Source: Symbiodinium natans
Taxonomy: Eukaryota; Sar; Dinophyceae; Suessiales; Symbiodiniaceae
Direction: 5' to 3'
Length of the DNA: 64,000 bases
NCBI GenBank assembly: GCA_905221605.1
Contig: CAJNDS010002751.1
Location: 1 to 64,000 of the forward strand
Position numbers and translations under genes: made by a program. The notes under the pieces are model-generated. The model did not search any database. It had not been told where the DNA came from and saw nothing but the letters and a program-made list of their open reading frames with translations. Shown here in pieces: positions 39,285 to 48,423 of this stretch (the first letter of the stretch is position 1; each line of letters starts with the position of its first letter).

Positions 39285-39368
39285 GCCTGATCTCCGTGCC
39301 AGCCCCAGCGACGGCTCCCACGCCAAGCTCTCCCAGCACTAGTCCGAGGCCAGCCATGAATTTCGGGG
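39285..39368 (+). CDS. Exon-like island 40, Pro/Ser/Thr-rich
   Basis: Acceptor TACCTAG, donor TTCGGG|GTGCCTTTAGGG. LISVPAPATAPTPSSPSTSP, then RPAMNFG; linker-like. Confidence 0.45.
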
Positions 39369-39394
39369 TGCCTTTAGGGTGCTTGGGGAGGGGG

Positions 39395-39515
39395 GTTTAG
39401 GGTTTAGGGCTTAGGGCTTAGGGCTTATAGGGCTTAGGGCTTTTAGGGCTTTTAGGGTTTAGGGCTTTTAGGGTTTCGGGTTTGGGGTTTCGGGCTTTTA
39501 GGGTTTAGGGTTTAG
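39395..39515 (+). repeat. TTTAGGG/CTTAGGG array
   Basis: Mixed units including CTTTTAGGG. Confidence 0.8.
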
Positions 39516-39969
39516 GCTGGGGCTATGGCGGGGGGGGGGGTTCTGCGTTCAGGGCTTATGGTTTCTGTTCTTTGCGGTTCAACGGCTTTCTGGGCTCCTA
39601 GGCTTATGGGTTCCTAGGCTTTGTGTCCAGCTCTGAGGGTTCGGGCCTCGATCCCTAGGATTGAGGGTTTAGGGTTTAGGGACGAGAGCCCTAACTTACC
39701 TGGACGCCTGATCGAAGTCCCTTCCACGAGCTTTTGATTTGCAACTTGGGACCCTAAACCCGAGCAAGCCCCAAGTCCCCAAGACGCAACTCTTAGTAGG
39801 GTAGCACCCGAAACCCTAAACCCTAAACCCTAAATCCTAAACCCTAAACCCTAAACCCTAGGAGCCCGAAACCCTAAACCCTAAACCCCAAAAGCCCGAA
39901 ACACCAATCGCCAAGCCCTGCGCCCTGAGCCCGCTAAGGGCTTTGGGGCTTCTTAGGGCCCAGAGTCTC

Positions 39970-40090
39970 TAAGCTGAGTTTAGGGTTTTGGGGCTTTTGG
40001 GTGTTTGGGATTTTGGGATTTTGGGGCTTTGGGGATTTTGGGATTTTGGGATTTTGGGATCTTGGGATCATGGGATTTTGGGATTGTTGG
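39970..40090 (+). repeat. GATTTTGG tract
   Basis: About 10 units of GGGATTTT, a distant G-rich relative of the heptamer. Confidence 0.7.
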
Positions 40091-40225
40091 AATTTAGGGT
40101 CAGGGTTTAAAGTTTAAAGTGTTTAAGGGAGCAGTTCTTCTGAACGTACTAGACCCGAGACGCTCGCAACTAGCGGAACAACAGCCAAGAAGGGCCCTGA
40201 AGAGGATTGCATCAGAGTCTTGAGG

Positions 40226-40349
40226 TACAAGGAGGGGCCCCCTTACTATACTAATTATAGTTAAGGGACCTATAATCTAAGTTAGGATCCTTATAACCCA
40301 ATTTAGGGTCCGTATAACTCTACTTAGAACTAGGGGGGGCCCTTCCTGT
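40226..40349. mobile_element. Family E element E3
   Basis: TACAAGGAGGGGCCCCCTTA ... GGGGGGGCCCTTCCTGT, 124 bp. Natural core includes CCCAATTTAGGGTCC. Confidence 0.7.
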
Positions 40350-40428
40350 CGGAGTCTACCACAGCAGAGACGCCTCAAAGAGCGCCATAATGTTAATCAA
40401 CCCTAACAAAAAGAAACCTGCACCCTGA

Positions 40429-40710
40429 GCCCCAATCTGGCCGAAAGCAGTTCTATTCGTCTTCACACCGGGACACAAGTTCAAGGGAGACGACATCATC
40501 TTCAGGAAGGAGCACCCATACCTCGGGAGAGTCCCGGACGCGGCAGGATTTTCGGCCCTGATGGAGAAGCACCCGTTGGCAGGCGAAAGAATTTACTGGA
40601 GAGACCATTCTCCGGGAATTGAAATCATGGGTGCGTCAGGATCACCGAGGCCTGAGAGGCCGATTGACTGGATAGAAGACTTATACGAGTTCATCCATTT
40701 GGGGGCATGA
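40429..40710 (+). CDS. C-terminal exon of an unrecognised protein
   Basis: Open frame of about 93 codons from an AG-bounded left edge (CCTGAG|CCCC) to a TGA at 40708. The excerpt YLGRVPDAAGFSALMEKH and the ending DWIEDLYEFIHLGA show normal protein composition with charged and aromatic residues. Codons follow the G-first, GC-third pattern expected of coding DNA. There is no early ATG, so this is a last exon, not a whole gene. It sits between a family E inverted-repeat element (ends 40349) and CCCTAAA-type repeats. The family is not recognised. Confidence 0.65.
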   Translation, partial: APIWPKAVLFVFTPGHKFKGDDIIFRKEHPYLGRVPDAAGFSALMEKHPLAGERIYWRDHSPGIEIMGASGSPRPERPIDWIEDLYEFIHLGA

Positions 40711-40719
40711 AAACGCTGA

Positions 40720-41230
40720 AGTCGAAATTGGTGTTGCAGATTGGGAATCCTATAAGCCCCAAAATTCCTAAACCCGGAAGCCCTGAGCCCTAAACCCTAA
40801 ATCCGAAACCCGAAACCCTAAACCCTAAATTCCCACCCGGCCTGCATAGGCATAGGCCGTACCCACCCTATACTAGGGTGCCTGGACCCAGAATTATACC
40901 CGGCAGCGAGATACACCTTTACTGGATGGACAATGGGGAGAATGGTCGAATACAGCCCCTAGGGCTGAGCCTTGCTTTTAGGCTCCTCTTGATGAGAATA
41001 CCCTAAAGCCTGGGCCGGAATCCTTCGGTCGACGTTTCCCTGGGGGGTACCCCTCCAGAGCCCAAAAATGCTCGTTTCGAACTGCGGCCCCTTGAGGTGG
41101 GAATTGAGGGCGACAGCCCTAAACCCTAAAAGGCAGTGGTTTGGGTGGTGGCCTGTGAAAGCTCACAGCGGGTGGGGAGAAAGGACCCAGCACCAATGAA
41201 ATTATTGGATTACATTGACAATAGATGCCT
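40720..41230. other. Mostly unique DNA after the 40.4-kb exon
   Basis: Short CCCTAAA patches and no clear island; could include 3' sequence of that gene. Confidence 0.35.
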
Positions 41231-41294
41231 TCGCGTGACATGCCGCCCCCCCCCCCCCCCCCACACTTACTGCCGCTGCGCGGCGGGACGACCT

Positions 41295-41435
41295 AAACCC
41301 AAAACCAAACCCTAAACCCTAAACCCTACACCCTACACCCTACACCCTACACCCTAAACCCTAAACCCTAAACCCCAAACCCTAAACCCTAAACCCTAAA
41401 CCCTAAACCCTAAACCCTAAACCCTAAACCCTAAA
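41295..41435 (-). repeat. CCCTAAA array with CCCTACA units
   Basis: About 20 units including five CCCTACA. Confidence 0.9.
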
Positions 41436-41452
41436 CCCTACCTAATTCCTAG

Positions 41453-41504
41453 CCTCCCCCCTTCCGACCGCTTGGGAGGCAGCCGATCCTTCTCGGCAGA
41501 ACAG
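41453..41504 (+). CDS. Exon-like island 41 (SPLPTAWEAADPSRQN)
   Basis: Acceptor ATTCCTAG and donor AACAG|GTCAGA. The 22 bp up to and past the acceptor also occur at 42806-42827 before another island. Confidence 0.45.
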
Positions 41505-41659
41505 GTCAGACGGCACTGCCACAGGGGCAGGCTGGGTGGGGTGGAGGGTCTCGGGTTTAGGGTTTAGGGTTTAGGGTCCAACTTCAATAGGCCCCAGGGT
41601 TTAGGTTTTAGGTCTTTTGTTTTTTTTTCATCTAAGAGTATCCTTGAAAGGGTTCTGAA

Positions 41660-41735
41660 GTATGCGCCCTTGGCTTGTATGCGGTATAAAAGGGGTACAT
41701 AACGGATCCACCATGTAGCTACCGTAAGAGCTTAG
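41660..41735. mobile_element. Family J fragment
   Basis: AAGTATGCGCCCTTGG...GTATAAAAGGGGTACATAA then CCACCATGTAGCTACC: core plus right end. Confidence 0.45.
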
Positions 41736-41947
41736 GGAAGTATATGACAACTCAAAGAATATTTAGCCTGCTATTGTCATGAAGCAGTAAGGTTCTCAGA
41801 GGAGCTTAGAGCTTGGTAGGCCTGAGAGGGGGAGAACTGCACCAATACAGGACCTCGGGAATACGATTTTTCTGAGTTGCACGAAGATCTCGACTCCGAT
41901 TCCCCAATGAGACCCTGAGCCCTTCGACCCTCATCTCCGATTCACCA

Positions 41948-42328
41948 AGCCAAACCCTGAACCCCAAAACCCCAAAACCCCTAAACCCCCAAACCCTCAA
42001 CCCTAAACCCCTAAGCCCCTAAGCCCCTAAATTCTAAACCCTAAACCCCCAAACCCTAAACCCCAAAACCCCTAAACCCTAAACCCCAAACCCGCAAAAC
42101 CCCTCAACCCCAAACCCTAAACCCTGAACCCCAAACCCCAAACCCAAGCCCCAAAAACCCCAAACCCTAAACCCCTAAACCCCCAAAACCCTAAACCCTA
42201 AACCCCAAACCCCCAACCCCCAAACCCCGAAACCCCGAAACCCCAAACCCTAAACCCTAAATCCCCCAAAACCCCTGAACCCTAAACCCCAAACCCCCCA
42301 AAACCCCAAACCCTAAACCCTAAACCCC
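41948..42328 (-). repeat. 380-bp degenerate CCCTAAA/CCCCAAA array
   Basis: The longest repeat block in the window, mixing 6-8 bp units; left flank of island 42. Confidence 0.85.
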
Positions 42329-42334
42329 ATGAAG

Positions 42335-42403
42335 GTGGAGGTCAAGATGGACGCCGCCGCCTCGCCCCTGCAGTGCGTCACGTTGCCCAATGGCAAGGCC
42401 AGG
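42335..42403 (+). CDS. Exon-like island 42 (VEVKMDAAASPLQCVTLPNG)
   Basis: Left edge ATGAAG, donor GCCAGG|GTTTAGGG; 69 bp, 23 whole codons. The ATG at 42329 is in frame (MKVEVKMD), so a first exon is possible. Confidence 0.55.
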
Positions 42404-42465
42404 GTTTAGGGTTTGGGGTTTGGGGTTTAGGGGTTTGGGGTTTAGGGTTTAGGGTTTAGGGTTGA
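42404..42465 (+). repeat. TTTAGGG/TTTGGGG array
   Basis: About 8 units, right flank and donor of island 42. Confidence 0.85.
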
Positions 42466-42529
42466 TGAACCTTTATACCCTTAACCCCTAAACCCTTGAT
42501 CCCTTAACCCTCAACCTTACACCCGAAAC

Positions 42530-42810
42530 CCCAAACCCCAAACCCTAGACCCTAAAACCCCAAACCCCCAATGGACCCCCAAACCCTCTAAAGCCTTAAC
42601 CCTTAATCCTCACTCAACCTGGAGCCCTCAACCCTCGACACTAAAACCCCAAACCCCAAACCCCTAGACCCTAAAACCCCAAACCCGAAACCCCTAGACC
42701 CTAAAACCCATAACCCTAAACCCTAAACCCCTAGATCCTGAAACCCTAAACCCTAAACCCGAAACCCGAAACCCTAAACCCTAAACCCTAAACCCTAAAC
42801 CCTAAACCCT
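42530..42810 (-). repeat. Degenerate CCCTAAA array
   Basis: About 35 mixed units, becoming perfect near island 43. Confidence 0.85.
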
Positions 42811-42830
42811 ACCTAATTCCTAGCCTCTAG

Positions 42831-42935
42831 GAGTTGGTTCGTTGGAGCGTGGACGCCCGGAAGCTGGAGTCGCAGGAGAAGCAGAGCTTTGGCATGCACT
42901 GGAGGGGGATTGTCAGCTCAGCAGTTTACATCGGG
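42831..42935 (+). CDS. Exon-like island 43 (ELVRWSVDARKLESQEKQSF)
   Basis: Acceptor CCTCTAG, donor ATCGGG|GTTTAGGG; 105 bp, 35 whole codons. ELVRWSVDARKLESQEKQSF then GMHWRGIVSSAVYIG. Among the most convincing islands. Confidence 0.65.
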
Positions 42936-43222
42936 GTTTAGGGTTTAGGGTTTAGGGTTTAGGATTGAGGGTTCACAAGGTTTTTTAAGGACTTGGGGTT
43001 CACGAGGTTTAGGGGCTGAGGGTTCCTTAAGTTCAAGGGTTTCGGGGTTCATTAGGTTTGTGGGTTTAGAGTTTAGACGTTTAAGATTAACACATGTTCA
43101 ACTCATGAAGGAATAGCTGTTTAGGATATGGTACCGGTTGAGGGTTTAGGCTTGGGGTTTCGCAAGATTCTAGAGGAACTCAAACCGGGAACCCTCTGAA
43201 TTCAAGCGCGCTCTGTCTGCAG

Positions 43223-43258
43223 ATCGCACGCCTTGACACATTGGCCCAGCAGCCTTTA
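43223..43258 (+). CDS. Exon-like island 44 (IARLDTLAQQPL)
   Basis: Strong splice signals, acceptor TGTCTGCAG and donor TTA|GTAAGA, around 12 whole codons. Lies 170 bp upstream of the ISG12-like gene. Confidence 0.45.
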
Positions 43259-43427
43259 GTAAGACGTTGTAGGCAAGCTAGGCAAGCTCTGCATTTAGAA
43301 GCTGCCAGTCCCAACCGAAGTCTTGCTTTTAGGGTTTAGGGTTTAGAAGAACCTTCTAACCAGGAGTCCCTTGTTGTGACACACAAAGGGGGTCTAACTT
43401 TGCAGAGTCGTGATCTTGACTTGCGTC

Positions 43428-44195
43428 ATGCTCCGGTCCCTGGCGCTCCTTGCCGCCTTCCAGCTCGGGCGGTGCTGCACATCGGGCACAGAGATTCCGG
43501 GTTCTACTCGGTGGCGCCAAGTCCAAGGCTGCGGTGCTCACGCCTTCCGGTGCGATGCAGACACCAACGGGCTTGACGGATGTTGTTGTGAAGACGGGCA
43601 CCAGGCCAATCAGAGTGGGCACTGCGTGGAGTGCGATCAGGTTTTCATTCCCTGGAAGTGCGCTGCAGCGATGGTGGTGGCATCGGGTGCGAGCGTCGCA
43701 GCAGCACCGGCCATGCTGGCAGCAGCGGGCTTCACAAGCGCGGGTATTGCAGGAGGATCCTTGGCCGCCCTGTGGCAAAGCAAGATGGCAGCAATTTCGG
43801 GAGGGAGCTTGTTTGCTTCCTTGCAGAGCATGTCCATGGCAGGCTTGGGTCTAAGTGGAGGTCTCTCCTTGGGGGGCACCACTGGGGCAGCGGCTATGGC
43901 TTTCTGCAAGGCCGTGGATAACTTGTGCAAAGGCTGCATTGAGCACCCCGAGCATCCCACCTTCCAGTTCTCTGGCTCCGTCGATCAAAGCCTGATCCCT
44001 CTGCACCGCTTCCTGGAGGATCAAGGCCTGGGATCTGCTGCAGAGGCCATCGTTAAATCAAGTGGCGCTCGGAGCCTCGAGGATTTGCTGGAGTTAGATT
44101 CGGATGCAGTGGCGCAGATTACTCAGGAGGCAGGTTTGAAGGCCGTCCTTGCCAGCAAGCTGCGAAGAGCCTTAAAGGAGTTGCGCGCCAGGTGA
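43428..44195 (+). CDS. Secreted Cys-rich / ISG12-like / SAM-like protein
   Basis: Intronless frame of 255 residues. The ATG at 43428 is preferred to the in-frame GTG at 43410 because it opens a signal peptide (MLRSLALLAAFQLGRCC). Residues 35-78 are Cys-rich (C35, C42, C52-54, C66, C69, C78), resembling a small disulfide-bonded module. Residues 80-150 are Ala/Gly-rich and hydrophobic with GFTSAGIAGGSLAA and GGSLFASLQSM. These match the pattern of the ISG12/IFI6-IFI27 family, small membrane proteins known from interferon-induced genes of animals and also found in protists. Residues 193-252 form a helical SAM-like domain (RFLEDQGLGSAAEAI ... LEDLLELDSDAV). I infer a secretory-pathway or organelle-membrane protein; its function is unknown. 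An AG at 43404-43405, 22 bp before the ATG, is a plausible trans-splice acceptor. The locus is free of telomere-type repeats between about 43.34 and 44.68 kb. Confidence 0.75.
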   Translation: MLRSLALLAAFQLGRCCTSGTEIPGSTRWRQVQGCGAHAFRCDADTNGLDGCCCEDGHQANQSGHCVECDQVFIPWKCAAAMVVASGASVAAAPAMLAAAGFTSAGIAGGSLAALWQSKMAAISGGSLFASLQSMSMAGLGLSGGLSLGGTTGAAAMAFCKAVDNLCKGCIEHPEHPTFQFSGSVDQSLIPLHRFLEDQGLGSAAEAIVKSSGARSLEDLLELDSDAVAQITQEAGLKAVLASKLRRALKELRAR

Positions 44196-44269
44196 GCCCG
44201 CTGATCACAGCAGTACTCGAAACAGTTTCGGCGACATCGCCAAGCCAAGTTGTATGTGCGTGTGGTCGC

Positions 44270-44312
44270 CTGATGGCATGCCATATTGGTCATTCTTGTG
44301 ATGGCATGCCAG
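44270..44312. repeat. Direct repeat TGATGGCATGCCA downstream of the ISG12-like gene
   Basis: The 13-mer occurs twice about 28 bp apart, roughly 80 bp after the stop codon of the ISG12-like gene. Each copy holds the palindrome TGGCATGCCA. It may be a 3'-end signal or an old target duplication; role unknown. Confidence 0.45.
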
Positions 44313-44753
44313 ATTTTGTAAAGGTGTGGGCCTGGCTTTGTCACTGCTGAGCCTGCGCCCTCTTAGGTTACGTCAAGGCAATAGTCCTGTGAACAGGTTA
44401 GGTTGTCTAGTGCGGCCCTGACTCAGGTTACATATGGTTACATGACCTCACGTGAACGCTCCCAGAGAGGCGGAGAGAGAGTGGTCGCGTGTTTAATAAT
44501 GATGGTTTTGGAGGTGTCCAGACTGTCCAGGTACCTGACCGATGACGCAGTCTGGGTTTTGTCCGCCGGGCTGCTGGACTGTTAAGCAAAAGCGTGCACA
44601 CGGCATCCTGGCATCTTTGTCAGTCGACTGCCCCACTGCTGCGATTCGTCACCCCTCTGCCCATAGACCCTAATTTCGCCCTAAACCCTAAAACCCTAAA
44701 CCCTAAACCCGAAACCCTCAACCCTAAACCCTAAACCCCCTACACCCGCCAAG

Positions 44754-44838
44754 GATCCTCTCTCCGGAGTTCGAGCTGAACCTCGGCCAGCACGGGCTGA
44801 AACCCTTCCGCGTCATGCCCCTCGGCCTCTTCTTCTGA
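44754..44838 (+). CDS. Exon-like island 45, last exon
   Basis: Left edge CCCGCCAAG. The frame ILSPEFELNLGQHGLKPFRV then MPLGLFF ends in TGA at 44836. Convergent flanks. Probably the 3' end of a + strand gene, since the next islands read -. Confidence 0.55.
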
Positions 44839-44861
44839 GGGGTTTCAGGGCTTTAGGCCCT

Positions 44862-44920
44862 AAACCCTAAACCCTAAACCCTAAACCCTAAACCCTAAAC
44901 CCTAAACCCTAAAGGGTTTA
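44862..44920 (-). repeat. CCCTAAA array meeting TTTAGGG
   Basis: About 7 C-strand units directly followed by AGGGTTTAGGG: a head-to-head junction (CCCTAAAGGGTTTAGGG). Confidence 0.85.
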
Positions 44921-45049
44921 GGGTTTAGGCTTTGGGGGGTTAGGGTTTTGGGTTTAGGTTTTGAACAAGAGTTCCCAACATGATCCCCTCATAACCTGTA
45001 CTTGCAACACCCTATACATCTATAGAGAAATTAATTACACGCAAATATG

Positions 45050-45162
45050 CATATGTATATATATATATATGTATAAATGTATATATGTACATATGTATAT
45101 ATGTATATGCATATATGCATATGTGTATATATGTATATGTGTGTGTATATGTATATATGTAC

Positions 45163-45195
<33 letters not shown>

Positions 45196-45250
45196 TGTAT
45201 GTATGTATGTATGTATGTATGTATGTATGTATGTATGTATGTATGTATAC
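45050..45250. repeat. ATGT/ATGTATAT microsatellite
   Basis: About 200 bp of TATG-type repeats, the last 80 bp perfect (ATGT)n. Tyr/Cys/Ile-rich frames over it are artefacts. Confidence 0.95.
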
Positions 45251-45867
45251 GTACAGATATTACTGATTTCTTCATCTTTTTTGCGGAGCATAAGCCCCGC
45301 CCCCCCCTCCTACCCATTCTGAATTTTCCCGCTTTGGTTGCGGGTGGCGGTTCTGGACCTGGACCTGCGCCGGTTGCAAGTATACTTGTAAACTAGTTAA
45401 AGGCATACTACAGACGGGGCTAAGAAGCCAGAAAACTGATTGCAGCTGTAGTGTGCTTATGACTTCCCTGAGCCTCCAAGAAATATAACTCCCGAAACTC
45501 CTCCACGCTGGCGCTAACATCCTGGGACGTCTCAGGGCCCCAGCCCCGGACGAAGTACAAGCAGAAGCCCGCATGAAGCAAAACAGGGTTCACTTCTTCG
45601 GTGATTGCAGTTTAGGGTTTTTAGGATTTAGGATAAGGGTTTAGGGTGTAGGGCTTAGGGGACATATCCAATACTTTCCTCGTTGGATCTTTTTTGAAAT
45701 GTGTTGTTGGGAGGGTGTTCACGGGTCAGCCTGGCTGAGCAGCTGCACGCCCCGAACACCCTGAACACTGAAACCCCAAAATAAATCTGCAAAGCCCCCA
45801 TTAGCCACAAACCACAATCCATGCTAAACGCTTACACCCTAAACCCTAGGCCCTAGACCCTAAACCC

Positions 45868-45938
45868 CTGAACATCTTGGCCTTCGCGGGCCTTGAGGAT
45901 CCTCGCCAAAGAGACCAAGGGCAAAGGCAGGAAGTCCT
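45868..45938 (-). CDS. Exon-like island 46, minus strand
   Basis: On the - strand: acceptor CACACAG from a (CA)n tract, right edge GTTCAG|GGGTTTAGGG. The frame DFLPLPLVSLARILKAREGQ is much more protein-like than the + frames. Confidence 0.5.
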
Positions 45939-46047
45939 CTGTGTGTGTGTGTGTGACTGTGTGTGCATTGTGTGTGCCTGTGTGTGTGTGACTGTGTGTG
46001 ACTCTTTGTGTGTGTGTGACTCGGTGTGTATGTGTGTGTGACTCTGT

Positions 46048-46078
<31 letters not shown>

Positions 46079-46120
46079 ACTGTGTGTGTGTGTGTGACTC
46101 TGTGTGTGTGTGACTGTGTC
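45939..46120. repeat. TG microsatellite
   Basis: (TG)n with GACTG and GACTC interruptions; it joins island 46 to element C4. Confidence 0.95.
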
Positions 46121-46122
46121 TA

Positions 46123-46450
46123 ATATAGGGGTCGGAATAATTACTCATCGTTTTCCCACATGGTCCCTTTATAAATATACTATAATACCCCCCCGCCCCC
46201 CCCCCCCGCCCCCCCCCCCCCCGCCCCCCCCCCCCCCCCCCCCCCCCCCCCGCCCCCCCCCCTTCCCCGCCCCCCCCCCCCCGCCCCCCCCCCCCCGGCC
46301 CCCCCGCCCCCCCCCCCCCCCCCCCCGCCCCCCCCCCCCCGCCCCCCCCCCCCCCCCCCCCCCCCGCCCCCCCCTCCCCCGCCCCCCCCCCCCCCGCCCC
46401 CCCCCCCCCCCCCCCCAAAAAAAAACCTAGTCAAATTATTCAGACCCGTA
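46123..46450. mobile_element. Family C element C4 with 230-bp C-rich core
   Basis: ATATAGGGGTCGGAATAATT on the left and CCTAGTCAAATTATTCAGAC on the right, as in C5. The middle is about 230 bp of C runs broken by G or TT, then A9. Confidence 0.7.
46187..46416. repeat. 230-bp C-rich tract inside element C4
   Basis: C runs of 4-24 broken by G or TT, then A9. All Pro/Gly-polymer frames here are artefacts. Confidence 0.9.
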
Positions 46451-46778
46451 TACTCTGTGTGTTTTTGCTCAGGGGGGAGGGGGGTGAACTTAGGGGTTAG
46501 GGCCGGGCCGGGCTTAGTCGTTTTAGAATTCTTTGACGGGTTTGAAATGGTCTACGCGGGTTCTTACGGTTGAAGTTCTTCTGCTCTTCGTCCCTTCGGC
46601 GCCTCCTTGGTAGAAGTTTTTTCAGGTAACTGCAGCGCTTGGGGGTTTTGATTAACTGTTAGGATTTGGAGTTTGGGCTTGGGGTTTGGGAGTTTTTGGC
46701 CTTTGGATTCAACATTTTCAGTTTAGGTTTAGGGGTTTGTCATGTGCAGCAGCCTCTACTTGCAAGATCCCCCTACAG

Positions 46779-46992
46779 GCGGCAGGGGATTCGTGAAGGC
46801 CGGTGGTCGTGGACGTCTGCACCTGGGCTGACATGGGATGTTCGGGTTGAGGGGCTAGGAAAGTTGAACGTCCTGATTTCGGTTGGCGGGTTTAATGAGG
46901 ATGTCGTGAATTCAGGGTTAGGCTTTGCAGCTTCACCCTTCTCGCCAACACTTGCTTCCAGTGACTGGTGGGATGCATTCTATTTTGTTTAG
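46779..46992 (+). CDS. Possible exon after CCTACAG
   Basis: Open from the acceptor-like CCTACAG to a TAG: RQGIREGRWSWTSAPGLTWD, then SVGGFNEDVVNSGLGFAASP. The middle contains GGGTTGAGGG-like sequence, so at least part is repeat-derived. Confidence 0.3.
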
Positions 46993-47149
46993 CACCTTAG
47001 TCGGCTTGTCAGGTGTTTCTTCCGGCTTGGGGTCAAGGGCGTTCCAGGAACGGGGGTGCACCCGTATCATGTATGTATCATGTATGTGTTTGGACCCGTT
47101 CACCTGATAGATTCTAGGACTGTAGGCAAAGTGGCTCGGATCTTGGCAA

Positions 47150-47257
47150 TCAGCCCAGTGGTACCCTTTTCCCTTTTTTTTTTGGGATTCAAGGTTCCCT
47201 TATCAAGACAACCAACCCAAAACGGGTGCCCTTATCATAATAGGGCTACTGGGCTGC
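47150..47257. mobile_element. Family H element H5
   Basis: Outer ends CAGCCCAGT / ACTGGGCTG; inner GGTACCCTTTTCCC / AACGGGTGCCCTTATC. Abuts a family J element 10 bp on. Confidence 0.6.
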
Positions 47258-47266
47258 CAAGCCTAA

Positions 47267-47432
47267 GTTACATGGTCCCTTATTATGGCCCCTTACCCTG
47301 CTTTTAAGGATTCCGAAGTATGAGCCCTTGGGTTCCGAAGTATGAGCCCTTGTGTTGCAGAGGGTACATGAAGGGGTATATAACAAGGGTTCCTTTTTTT
47401 AAGGGCCCATACTGAGGGACCATCTAGCTACC
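47267..47432. mobile_element. Family J inverted-repeat element J2
   Basis: GTTACATGGTCCCTTA ... GAGGGACCATCTAGCTAC; contains two copies of CCGAAGTATGAGCCCTTG. Confidence 0.65.
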
Positions 47433-47455
47433 CGAAGAATCACAAGGGATCCAGC

Positions 47456-47541
47456 CTGCCCAGGGGCTCATGTTGCGTGGAGACGTTCTCTTCTTCTTAG
47501 GGCTGAAATCGGGCGCCGGACCCTCCTCGTCGAGCTCTGCT
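47456..47541 (-). CDS. Exon-like island 47, minus strand
   Basis: On the - strand a TTTAG heptamer edge acts as acceptor (GGGTTTAG|AGCAG). Frame AELDEEGPAPDFSPKKKRTS then PRNMSPWA, followed by a GC donor or an in-frame run into the neighbouring J element. Confidence 0.45.
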
Positions 47542-47839
47542 CTAAACCCTAACCCTGAACCCTAAACCCTGAACCCTAACCCCTGCTAAGCCCTAAATGC
47601 CCAGAGCAACCCTCCATTCCGGCGCCATGAGACCTGAGGTTCATCAAGTGCGAGACATCATCGCTCCTCGGCTCAAAAGCTACAGTTGCCCACTCATTCA
47701 TAGGGGTCTTAAGGGAGGCGGGGTTCAAGGGGCGTATGCAACCAAGGTTCCCGAATGCTCCCTACTCCTCCCTAAGCCCTAAACCCTAAACCCTGAACCC
47801 TGAACCCTAAACCCTAAACCCTAAAGGGGACATCCTCAC

Positions 47840-47883
47840 GGTCCGAGTATGACGCCCTTGACCCACCACCTCGCCTCTTCCAG
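47840..47883 (-). CDS. Exon-like island 48, minus strand
   Basis: Acceptor CTCTCAG and consensus-like donor GGACC|GTGAGG on the - strand; LEEARWWVKGVILG. Flanks convergent. Confidence 0.45.
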
Positions 47884-48049
47884 CTGAGAGGAGGGTTTCG
47901 GTTTAGGGTTTAGCCCTTAGGCTCTTAGGCTTTATGGGTTAAGGCTTAGGATGTAGGGTTTAGGGTTTAGGGCTCAAAAAGGTTTTAAAGATGTTGGGGG
48001 GGGTGGGGTGGGGTGGGGGGGCTGGACATGTGTGGAAACCTCTGGAGCC

Positions 48050-48390
48050 CCAAGCCGTAGACTCGGAACCCTAAACCCTAGACCCTATACCCTATCCCCT
48101 AATCCCTAAACCCTATAGCCCTGAACCCTAAACCCTTTAAAGCACTGGGCCAGCATGGGCTCAAACGATATTTCTGCGTTCGTAGGGTTTAGGGTGCAGC
48201 TTCGAGCCAGATAGCCAGATATGGCCGCAAGTTCCATTCTACAGCCTCAAAAGCCCCGAAACGCCACGAAGCCAGCAGGACCCACAGAAGCTACGATCTA
48301 GCCCGTTTTAGGGGTTGGGGTTATAAGGTTCTTTAGTATGAGTGCTTGGGTCAGTCAGTGATATATATATATATATATTTATATATGTAT

Positions 48391-48423
<33 letters not shown>

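Noticed and set aside
39700-39744. Minus-strand mini-exon LQIKSSWKGLRSGVQ with a GTAAGT donor
   Set aside because: Only 15 codons, opposite strand to its neighbours and inverse flank polarity; could be chance.
44961-45396. Tyr/Cys/Met-rich ORFs on both strands
   Set aside because: They translate the ATGT microsatellite.
45846-46434. Long Gly- and Pro-rich ORFs
   Set aside because: Pure translations of the C-rich tract and TG microsatellite; no sequence complexity.
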